Below are positions 26,307 to 34,800 of a DNA stretch of 64,000 nt, piece by piece. Made by a program: the position numbers and the translations under genes. Position 1 is the stretch's first letter. The number at the start of each line of letters is the position of its first letter. This DNA comes from Saccharospirillum alexandrii (GTDB lineage Bacteria > Pseudomonadota > Gammaproteobacteria > Pseudomonadales > Natronospirillaceae), in the NCBI RefSeq assembly GCF_004000275.1, contig NZ_RCIP01000001.1:426749-490748 (forward strand). The letters are read 5' to 3'. The notes under the pieces were generated by a model. The model made no database searches. It saw only the letters and a program-made list of their open reading frames with translations, and was not told the origin of the DNA.

Positions 26307-27560
26307 ATGAGTGATCGTCTGTCTACTTACTGGATCTACCAGCGGCCGGTCAACGACATGTTGCAACTGCAAACCAACCTGAACAAAACGCAAGAGCAGA
26401 TCAGTACAGGCAAACGCATATTAACCCCTGCCGATGACCCGGTAGGGGCCTCGCGCGTATTGCAGCTGAACCAGGAAATCGCGCTCATGGACCAGTACGA
26501 GCGCAACATTACCTTGCTCGATGCCCGGCTGGAGCAAGAAGAGGGTGTGCTTGGTGCTGTGGAAGACAGCGTCGCCCGCATCCGTGAACTGGCCGTCAAG
26601 GCCGGTAACGCGGGTGTACTCACCGGGTCAGACAGGCAAGCCATCGCCGCTGAGATACGTGAGCGCGTGGAAGAGATGTACGACCTGATGAACAGCAAAG
26701 ACGGCAGCGGTGAATACCTGTTTGCCGGTTTTTCAGGCAACACTCAGCCTTTTGTTGAGAATCCGGGCGGTGGCTATGGCTATCAGGGCGACGAAGGTGT
26801 GCGCTTCCTGCAGGTTAGCCAGACCATTACCCTGGCCTCCAGCGACTCCGGTAAAGACGTATTTATGGACATTCCGTCCGACAAAACCAGCTTTACCAGC
26901 TATGCCAATCCGCAAAACACCGGCAACCCACCGGGCATTGTTTCGGCGGGCATCACGCTGGATCAGGAAAAGCTCGATGCCTTCTACCCGGAGGATGCCG
27001 TCATCAGCTTCGAAAACCCGCTCGATGTCGATCCTCCAGAGCAAAACTTCACCGTACGCCGCAAATCCGATGGCCGGGTGCTCGAAGGCCTGCAAAACGT
27101 GACCTATAACCCTGGTTCACCCATTCAGGTAGGCGGCGTCTCGGTTAACATCACCGGCAACCCAAACGCGGGTGATCAGTTCATCATCGAATCCAGCAAC
27201 AAACAGGGCGTGCTTACGACCTTCGAAAAGTTCTTGTTTGCACTGGAGAACTACCCTCCGGGCACCGGTTTTGATGAGGTTTATGACGCTAACATCAGTC
27301 AAACGCTCAACAATCTCGACAAAACCATTGAGAATGTTTCCCAGGTCCGAGCGCGTATTGGCGCCCGTATGAATACCTCTGAAAGCGTGATGAATCAGCA
27401 TGCCGACAACAAACTGGCCGCAAAAGACATCAAATCCGGCATAGAAGACCTCGATTTCGCCGAAGCGGTCAGCCGGTTGCAGATGGAGAGCTTCATTCTG
27501 CAGGCAGCGCAGCAGAGCTTTGCGCAGACAAGTCGACTCAGTCTGTTCGACTTTATCTAA
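26307..27560 (+). CDS. flgL: Hook-filament junction protein FlgL (HAP3), enlarged (417 aa)
   Basis: Flagellin-like N-terminus (LQTNLNKTQEQISTGKRI, LTPADDPVGASRVLQLNQ) and C-terminus (DLDFAEAVSRLQMESFILQAAQQSFAQTSRLSLFDFI) identify FlgL. E. coli FlgL is 317 aa; this is 100 residues longer, similar to some pseudomonads. The additional part, about 215-300, contains FTVRRKSDGRVLEGLQNV and GNPNAGDQFIIES, resembling FlgK segments. It sits 16 bp after flgK and ends the sigma-54 hook operon. Confidence 0.94.
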   Translation: MSDRLSTYWIYQRPVNDMLQLQTNLNKTQEQISTGKRILTPADDPVGASRVLQLNQEIALMDQYERNITLLDARLEQEEGVLGAVEDSVARIRELAVKAGNAGVLTGSDRQAIAAEIRERVEEMYDLMNSKDGSGEYLFAGFSGNTQPFVENPGGGYGYQGDEGVRFLQVSQTITLASSDSGKDVFMDIPSDKTSFTSYANPQNTGNPPGIVSAGITLDQEKLDAFYPEDAVISFENPLDVDPPEQNFTVRRKSDGRVLEGLQNVTYNPGSPIQVGGVSVNITGNPNAGDQFIIESSNKQGVLTTFEKFLFALENYPPGTGFDEVYDANISQTLNNLDKTIENVSQVRARIGARMNTSESVMNQHADNKLAAKDIKSGIEDLDFAEAVSRLQMESFILQAAQQSFAQTSRLSLFDFI

Positions 27561-27692
27561 ACGGAGATCGACAAGCTGCTGGCATAGAGTCTTGTCGTTC
27601 CGTTATGCTCTATGTCAGTCACTCCCAACCCTGCTTAGTTCTGATGCAGGGGCGAAATCAGGCCCTTGTGGCTTCATATCCTGGAGGTATCG

Positions 27693-27977
27693 GTGGCACA
27701 ACACATCCTGGTGACACGGCTTCAGGCGACACTCGAACAGCCCGACCGCCTTGCCGTCACACTCCCGGCTTGGCAGGAAGCGCTGGTTGAAGCCCTGCAA
27801 ACCCTATCAAAAGCCCGCGCCGAAGCCCTGCTAAACGAAGTTCAAGCCGTCATCCGGGAAAATCGTGCCCTGTTCGAAAATGAAAGCCTCTCGATCCTCG
27901 ATACCCTCGTGCAACAGCCCAATGCAGCCCGAAGCAGAGCTAAAGCCGGCCGGTATAAAGACGTCGGCAAGCTCTAA
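27693..27977 (+). CDS. Small helical protein between flgL and fliC, function unknown
   Basis: A 94-aa protein with a GTG start preceded by GGAGG at 7 bp; the longer frame from 27666 would lose this site. It is almost entirely helical (LVTRLQATLEQ, LPAWQEALVEALQTLSKARAEALLNEVQAVIRENRALFENE) with a basic tail (ARSRAKAGRYKDVGKL). I do not recognise a family. Size, helicity and place between the hook-associated and filament genes resemble export chaperones or small filament regulators, but this is context only. It may be transcribed from flgL read-through; no terminator is seen after flgL, only a weak CATAGAG/CTCTATG repeat. Confidence 0.65.
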   Translation: MAQHILVTRLQATLEQPDRLAVTLPAWQEALVEALQTLSKARAEALLNEVQAVIRENRALFENESLSILDTLVQQPNAARSRAKAGRYKDVGKL

Positions 27978-28065
27978 CGTTGCTGGAAAGTCGTAGCAAC
28001 ATCTTCTTTTGCTCGCAGCTCACGTCTAAATACTAAAAACTACACTTTTTATTCCAAAAAACTCT

Positions 28066-28092
28066 AAAAGCTTTCTCTTCCTCCGCCGTTAA
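28066..28092 (+). promoter_or_regulatory. Sigma-28 promoter of fliC
   Basis: AAAAGCTT - 11 nt - GCCGTTAA matches the FliA pattern TAAAGTTT-N11-GCCGATAA at most positions, with the same spacing as the flgM and fliS sites. It lies 75 bp before the flagellin start in an AT-rich gap. Confidence 0.75.
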
Positions 28093-28166
28093 CACAATTG
28101 TAAATGAGCGAACATCGCTGACGGTCAGAGCCATCCGGCCTCCGGGACAGCGTAGGAGAGAGAATC

Positions 28167-31106
28167 ATGCCCCAGATTATTAACACCAACATCGCCTCGC
28201 TGAATGCTCAGCGTAACCTGAACAGCTCTCAGAGCGCGAACAGTACGGCCCTGGAGCGCCTGTCTTCTGGTCTGCGTATTAACAGTGCCAAAGACGACGC
28301 CGCCGGTCTTGCGATTTCCACTAAATTCGAGTCCCAGACCCGAGGTCTGAACCAAGCCATTCGGAATGCCGGTGACGGTATTTCACTGGCACAAACGGCT
28401 GAAGGTGCATTGGGTTCAATGACCGATAACCTGCAGCGGGTTCGTGAACTGGCGGTTCAGTCAGCCAACGCCACTAACTCTGATGAAGACCGTGTGGCCC
28501 TGCAGCAGGAAGTGAGTGCTCTGGTTGCCGAGATTACCCGTACAGCCGATGAGACCAACTTTAACGGTCGTAACCTGTTCGATGGTAACTTTAATGGCAC
28601 GTTCCAGATCGGTGCGAACGCTGGCCAGACGGTTGATGTTCAGATTGGTGAATTGACAGCGGGTCGCCTCGGCGCATCCGATCAAGTTGGTGTAAGTGCC
28701 ATTGGATCTGACCGCGCTATTTCTAACGGTGATTTGACTCTAAATGGTGTCTCGATAACCGCCTCACAAGCTGGCGATGATACCGCTTCTTTTGCTAATG
28801 CTGGGGCATCTGCTATTGCAAAAGCAGCTGCTATTAATAAATTCAGCGATCAAACCGGTGTGGAAGCATTCGCCAATGAAAACTTGGCAGCAGGCTCCTC
28901 GATGACCGGCACCGCTGGTAGTGGTTCGTTTACACTAAACGGCGTAAGTATTGACTTCACTACTTCTACAGATACAGCATCAACGAGAGCCTCTGTAGCC
29001 CAGGCGATTAACGCTGTTTCGGAGCAAACAGGTGTGATTGCTGTATCTGGTGAAACAGATGCAGATGGCATTCAGCTTGTGGCAGAAGATGGTCGGAACA
29101 TTACTTTGTCCATCGATACCGACGATTTAACGACACTTGATGAAACAACGTTCAATCAGGCAACAGGTTTGATGGGTGGTCTAACTGAAGACCCCAACGA
29201 TGCTACTGTTTTCAGTAACACAGTCGAGGGTGGCTACACACTGGTCGCTCGTGGGGATACTCAGCAGATCCAAATCGATGGTGGTGACGGCACTGGCCTG
29301 GGCAATTTGGAAAATGCTGGCTTGAAGGCCGGTACATTCGGGCGTGGGACTGCAGCGATTGTGTCTTCTGAAACCACTGGAGATACTTCAGGAACCGCAC
29401 TGGGGCTAGGTGGTACTTTAACCAACACTGTTGGTACCGCTACAGCACCAATAACTGCTGCCTTAACGTTAGCAGTCGAACAAGATGGTGTGACCTATGC
29501 AGCGGCGACAACTGCTGGTGACACCTTGAGCGACATCTCAACCCAGCTCAATGCCGCAGGAGCAAACATTCAGGCATGGGAGCAGATTGATGCGACCCTT
29601 GATCTCACTGCAGCAACGGCGGCTGACACGATCACTGTTGGTGGCGTTGCGATTGCCCTGGAAGCCGGTGACGACAACGCTGCACTGGTCGACAAGCTGA
29701 ACGCTGCAGACTTCAGTGCGGCTGATATTGAAATTTCGGCCTCTTTGGATAGTGATGGGAACATCAGTGCCAGCATTCGTAACTATAGCGCCGATGAGGT
29801 TACTTTCGCGTCAAGCGCTGCGACTTCAGAACTGGATGTAACCGTTGACGGTACAACCGTGACTGCTGATGGTACCGATACAGCCTTTTTGGCTGGTGAT
29901 ATCAGGTTCGTGTCCACAGATGGCAAAGAAGCTACTGTAACGGTCACTGACTCTTCAGCTACGGCTGCTGAGGTATTTACCGGCGCTAATGAGTCTGTAA
30001 CTGTATCTGGAGGGGTGCAAAAAGGACTGGGTGCTGGTGATCTCGCGATAAACGGTGTCTCTATCGGTGCGGCTATTGAGTCAGCTGACACTGCTAGCGC
30101 AACGACGTCATCAACCGGCGCGACGATTGTTTCCTCTGACAAATCCAAAAGTGCCATTGCAATCTCCGCTGCAATAAACGCCGTGTCTGATGCAACAGGT
30201 GTGACCGCTGAAACCAATGCAACTGAGGTTACCGGTGGAGATGGATCTAATGTGAATGGTGATCGCTATGCCGTTGGCGATAGCGCTGAGTTATTCATCA
30301 ACGGCATTAGCCTGGGTATTTTGTCTCTTCAAGACGATGGAACAGGCAATGTAGATCTGGATAAGGCAAAAGCTGATACTGTTGAAGCAATTAATGCTGC
30401 ATCAGGAAAGACAGGTGTAACAGCGGTCGATAATGGCGTCTCTTTGACGCTAACGGCAGCAGATGGCCGTAATATATCCGTCGCCATTGATAACAACACA
30501 GTGGGTGCTGAAGACGTCAGCGATGACACCCAGAAAGGCCCGAATATTGGTGCTCTATTTGGTTTGGATTCTGCGGTTGATGGGATTGGTGAGGCACGTT
30601 TTGATGAGATGCAAGCATCAAGAGGGCTTACCGCAGAAGCAGACGCTGAAGCATTTGTCTATGAGACAACCTATGGCACGGTCTCTCTTGAGTCTGCTAG
30701 TGAAATTAGCATTGAAGCTGGCACCAATGGGGCTTCGGCTGTAGAGGACCTGGGTTTGCGACTTGGCTCATACGGTGGTGGTGAAGACGGACAGTTCCTT
30801 AAAGATGTTGATATCTCAACCTTTGAAGGTGCTCAGGCTGCGATTACTGCAATTGATAACGCTCTGCAAACTGTAGCTAGCCAGCGTGCTGAACTCGGTG
30901 CTCTGCAGAACCGCTTTGAGTCTACGGTTAGCAACCTGGCGATCACCGCTGAGAACCTGACAGCAGCCAACTCTCGAATCCGGGATGCGGACTTCGCGGC
31001 TGAAACCGCTGAGCTGTCTCGTACTCAGGTACTGCAGCAGGCCGGTATCTCGATTCTGGCCCAGGCCAACCAGCGGCCGCAGCAGGTGTTGTCACTGCTG
31101 GGTTAA
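28167..31106 (+). CDS. fliC: Flagellin, giant form (979 aa)
   Basis: The D0/D1 ends are textbook: MPQIINTNIASLNAQRNL, LSSGLRINSAKDDAAGLAIS to about residue 175, and DADFAAETAELSRTQVLQQAGISIL near the C-terminus. Flagellins are commonly 280-550 aa. The surface region, about 180-870, is very large and holds repeated motifs of the flagellin hook-IN type: GDLTLNGVSI (189), GSFTLNGVSI (253), TITVGGVAI (482), GDLAINGVSI (625), ELFINGISL (708), several followed by AINAVS(E/D)(Q/A)TGV and DGRNI. The centre is richer in A+T than neighbouring genes (27 of 60 G+C at 29161-29220 against 39 of 60 at 25021-25080 in flgK). AGGAGAG precedes the ATG. It fits the described class of giant flagellins. Confidence 0.94.
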   Translation: MPQIINTNIASLNAQRNLNSSQSANSTALERLSSGLRINSAKDDAAGLAISTKFESQTRGLNQAIRNAGDGISLAQTAEGALGSMTDNLQRVRELAVQSANATNSDEDRVALQQEVSALVAEITRTADETNFNGRNLFDGNFNGTFQIGANAGQTVDVQIGELTAGRLGASDQVGVSAIGSDRAISNGDLTLNGVSITASQAGDDTASFANAGASAIAKAAAINKFSDQTGVEAFANENLAAGSSMTGTAGSGSFTLNGVSIDFTTSTDTASTRASVAQAINAVSEQTGVIAVSGETDADGIQLVAEDGRNITLSIDTDDLTTLDETTFNQATGLMGGLTEDPNDATVFSNTVEGGYTLVARGDTQQIQIDGGDGTGLGNLENAGLKAGTFGRGTAAIVSSETTGDTSGTALGLGGTLTNTVGTATAPITAALTLAVEQDGVTYAAATTAGDTLSDISTQLNAAGANIQAWEQIDATLDLTAATAADTITVGGVAIALEAGDDNAALVDKLNAADFSAADIEISASLDSDGNISASIRNYSADEVTFASSAATSELDVTVDGTTVTADGTDTAFLAGDIRFVSTDGKEATVTVTDSSATAAEVFTGANESVTVSGGVQKGLGAGDLAINGVSIGAAIESADTASATTSSTGATIVSSDKSKSAIAISAAINAVSDATGVTAETNATEVTGGDGSNVNGDRYAVGDSAELFINGISLGILSLQDDGTGNVDLDKAKADTVEAINAASGKTGVTAVDNGVSLTLTAADGRNISVAIDNNTVGAEDVSDDTQKGPNIGALFGLDSAVDGIGEARFDEMQASRGLTAEADAEAFVYETTYGTVSLESASEISIEAGTNGASAVEDLGLRLGSYGGGEDGQFLKDVDISTFEGAQAAITAIDNALQTVASQRAELGALQNRFESTVSNLAITAENLTAANSRIRDADFAAETAELSRTQVLQQAGISILAQANQRPQQVLSLLG

Positions 31107-31116
31107 TCCGGTAGCC

Positions 31117-31179
31117 GGGTCGGCTCCCAGCCCTGGTTCCCCTCCTAACCGGAGTAAGGCACCAGAAGGGAGGCGACCC
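31117..31179 (+). terminator. Long stem-loop between fliC and flaG
   Basis: GGGTCGGCTCCC (31117-31128) pairs with GGGAGGCGACCC (31168-31179) with one mismatch, and CTGGT/ACCAG pairs inside. A second small hairpin (CACTC...GAGTG) follows at once. No T-tract; it could stabilise fliC mRNA and reduce read-through into flaG. Confidence 0.5.
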
Positions 31180-31214
31180 ACTCTGATTAACTGAGTGTGA
31201 CCGGAGGTTTAAAG

Positions 31215-31664
31215 ATGAGTGATTTTAGTGGCTATAACGCGGCACTGAATGCTCGGCCTTCCACACCTGAAAGCCGTTCGGTAACGGCAAAGCCGCAACA
31301 GCCTCAGGGCGAAAGCGGCAACAGGTTACCGGCAGAGGTTGTGAAACAGGCAGACGGCAAGAACGCTTTGTCGCCTGTCGGCCTCTACACCAAAGCACAG
31401 GAAGACATGGCAGGGCAGGGCCCGGCCAAAGCTTCAGGCGCTGAGGAGTTAGAGCAGGCCGTGGCAACGCTGAACGATTACGTTCAAAACACGGAGCGAA
31501 AGCTGAACTTCCAGTTGGATGAAGACGCAGGCTTAACCATCATTCGGGTTTACGACAAACAGACTGATGAGTTGATTCGGCAAATTCCCAACGAAGAAGC
31601 CGTATCGTTGGCCCAGAAATTGAATGAAGAAGAGCCGTTATTGCTGTTTTCGGCGCAGGTTTGA
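31215..31664 (+). CDS. flaG: Flagellar protein FlaG
   Basis: A 149-aa protein of the FlaG family. The C-terminal half is conserved (VATLNDYVQNTERKLNF, DEDAGLTIIRVYDKQTDELIRQIPNEEAVSLAQKL); the N-terminal half is disordered. In Pseudomonas and Vibrio FlaG lies between fliC and fliD and influences filament length. The ATG at 31215 follows GGAGGTTT. It is 109 bp from fliC and probably shares its promoter in part. Confidence 0.88.
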   Translation: MSDFSGYNAALNARPSTPESRSVTAKPQQPQGESGNRLPAEVVKQADGKNALSPVGLYTKAQEDMAGQGPAKASGAEELEQAVATLNDYVQNTERKLNFQLDEDAGLTIIRVYDKQTDELIRQIPNEEAVSLAQKLNEEEPLLLFSAQV

Positions 31665-31670
31665 AGGGAA

Positions 31671-31761
31671 AGCTGTTAGCTGCGAGCTGTTAGTTTTGAG
31701 TTAAAGATTTTTAGCTCATAGCTCCAAACTCGCAGCTTGCAGCTTCAAACTCTCAGCTCGC
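31671..31761. repeat. AGCTNNN heptad array, copy 1 (flaG-fliD gap)
   Basis: From 31671 the sequence reads AGCTGTT AGCTGCG AGCTGTT, breaks for about 21 bp, then continues from 31713 in strict 7-bp steps: AGCTCAT AGCTCCA AACTCGC AGCTTGC AGCTTCA AACTCTC AGCTCGC. The same 7-bp period occurs before fleS. The rest of the 208-bp gap holds no gene. Confidence 0.7.
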
Positions 31762-31872
31762 CGCTACAGAAACTTACAAACAGGGTATCAAGGGTTGGCG
31801 ATTTTAGCCGATACCTTGAGTATCCTGTTTTTCTGTTTGCAGGTTCTGAACATTTGAGCGAGTGGGTGAATC

Positions 31873-34800
31873 ATGGCGAGTATTGAGTCTCTTGGTATCG
31901 GTTCAGGCTTGCTGACCAGTGAGCTGGTCGAAAGCATTATCGAGGCCGAACGCGCACCGACTGAATTGCGTCTCGATCGCAAAGAAGCCGAGGTTGAAGC
32001 CAAAATCACTGCTTATGGCGAAGTTCGCAGCGCGCTTGATAAAGTGCAAAGCGCCGCTACTGCGCTTTCCAGTAACAATCTTATTCGGGGCACTACGGCA
32101 ACCAGCAGTGACGATTCAGCCCTCACCGCTACCACCAATTCCACCGCCGAGCCTGGCAATTACCGTGTTGCGGTCGATCAGGTCGCGAGCGCCCATACGT
32201 TAGCCAGTAAAGCCTATACATCCGTGAGTGACACGGTTGGAACCGGCACGCTGACGTTTAATTTCGGCACGACGTCATACGACGATGTGACCGGTGACTA
32301 TGCCGGATTCGAAAAGAATGCCGATCTGGCGTCCTTCAGTATTGATATCACCTCAGAAAACAACACCTTGTCTGGTTTACGAGACACCATCAACAAAAAC
32401 GTAGAGGGCGTTACGGCGAGTCTTGTATTCGATGGCTCCGGATACCGTTTGCTGATGTCGAGCGATAAGACCGGTGAAAAATCGAGCATGGAGATCGTCG
32501 CTACTGGCGATGCTGGCATACAGTCACTGGCCTACAATGCTGCTCAGAACGACCCTGACAGCAACCTGCGTGAAACCCAGCGCGGCGAAGATGCCCAATT
32601 GCGGGTCAATGGTTTGGAGATTACCTCAGCCAGTAACCAGGTGAGCGAAGTGATTCGTGGCGTTACGATTAATGTCAACCAGGAAACGACGGGTAGCATC
32701 AACCTCAACGTCAACCGCAACACCGGCGATGTGGCGGATAAGATGGAGGCCTTCGTTGAGGCCTTCAACGAATTCAAGTTTGTCTATGATGAGGTCAATA
32801 AATTCGATCCTGATACCAATCAGGGTGGTCTGCTGCTGGGTGATTCTACGCTGCGCAGCACCTACAGTCAGTTGCGCAGCGGATTGAACGCTATTGTCGA
32901 CAACCTGACGGGTGCCAATTTCCGAAGCCTGGCCGATGTTGGCCTGGAGACGGACCAGACTCAGAATTTCCAGTTCCAGTTCAACCGCACCAAGTTCGAG
33001 GCGGCATTAAATGCCAATGCCGATGCGATGGCGGGTCTGCTTGCTCGCCAACAGGAAGTCTCCGATAGCCAAATTCGGTATGTCACCCAAAGTGGCGAAA
33101 CCAAGCCTGGCCAGTATGATGTGTTTATCGAAAAGGCTGCAACCCAGGCCAAATGGCAGGGTTTGAGTTCCGATGCCCTGGATTTTGGTAGCGATCTGGT
33201 CATTGGCGGCAGTAACGATGAATTCACGTTGCAGTTAAATGGTACGGAACGTACCGTCGTACTCGAGCAGGGCAATTATGCCAATGGCGACGAACTGTCG
33301 CTGATGCTTCAATCAGCCATCAATACAGCGTTCGTGGATTCCGGTCAATCTGCGACCGTCAATTTTGATGCAACCACTCAAAGCCTCGCGATTACTTCAT
33401 CCCGCTTTGGGTCAGCCTCAACCGTTAACATATCGTCAGTTGACCCCACACTGGCCGCTACCCTGGGGTTGGCGCCTGCTGGCACTGGCCAGGTTGCCGG
33501 ACAAAATTTCAGTGGCCTGAATGATGCCAGTTTCGCTGCCTCTACCCTCCCGGGTACCCAAGCTGTCAACCCTGATGAAGGTATTGATTTCAGCACCAAT
33601 ACACTGAGTTTCGATTTGGCAGTCACCGGCACCGGTGCTCCCTCGCCCGTAACCATTACGCTGGATGAGGACTGGAGTGATGTGCTCAACACCAGTGGTG
33701 AAGTCACGACAGAGCGTGATCGTGATGATGTACTGGCCTACATTCAATCTGAATTGAATGGGGCGGGGTTAACCGGCTTTGTTAGGGCTGAGTTTAACAG
33801 TGCGAATCGATTGGTGTTCCGTACCGAGCCTGACGCCGGCGCGCAATCCATTGAGATCAGTAATATTACTGCCTCTGGTACCGACCCGCTCGGCCTACAA
33901 GCAGGGCTGAGCGGTAGTGGCGTCACCCTGGCAGATCCTGCTGAGTTCTCTCTTAGTTACAGTAACCGCCAGTCATCGGTAACCAGCGGTGCAATAACAG
34001 TCCCCGCAGGTACGTATGAAACGGGTGAGGCGCTGGCCCAGGCAATTCAGGATCAGATTAACGCGGATGCCAATGTCGTTGCGGGTGCTGCCGGTGCTGA
34101 AACCACCAAAGGCAGCCGTGTTCTGGGCACCAACGTCGATTTTGCCAGTGACCCATCGCAGATCCAGTTTTCGCTCAATGGTACCGATTACACCGTTAAT
34201 GTGAATGCGGAAACGGAAGGCAATACCCTTGGTAATATCCAAAACGCGATTGATGGAGCCCTGGGTGCCGGCGTTATTACTGCTTCGCTGGATAGTGATG
34301 GCCTGGTGTTGACGACGAACGCTACCGGTTCAGGTCAAAACCTGGTGATCACCAAAGACGGTATGGGTGCGACAACAGCGTCGGGTAGTGTGGATTTGTC
34401 GACCGGCGTTGATTTTGGTGCCAGCCCGGCGACGTTCCGTTTAACGGTTGACGGTGTGGAAATTGATGTGACCGTCGATGGCGATGGCACCACGGGCTCC
34501 AATGATGGAGTCTCGAATCTGGCTGTTATCCAGCAGGCGCTTGATACTGGTTTGTCGCAGGCTGGTGGTGGCGGGGAGTTTCAGGCGGGCGATGTGAAGG
34601 CTCGGTTGGACAGCAGCGGTCAGCTCTATTTTGAGACGTTGTCCAAAAACGGAGAGCCGACGCTGGCCACCTACGGTGCCAGTGCCATGATTGAGCTTTC
34701 CGAGACTGCGGGTGCTGGTTCGCTGGGGCTGTCCGATCAGGGACCATTGATCAACGGTGCCGATGGCTTTGGCCTGGCTGTTGGGAATTACCAGGGGTTT

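Noticed and set aside
31671-31761. A CRISPR-like array in the flaG-fliD gap
   Set aside because: The unit is 7 bp with no spacers and there are no cas genes; it is a simple periodic tract.
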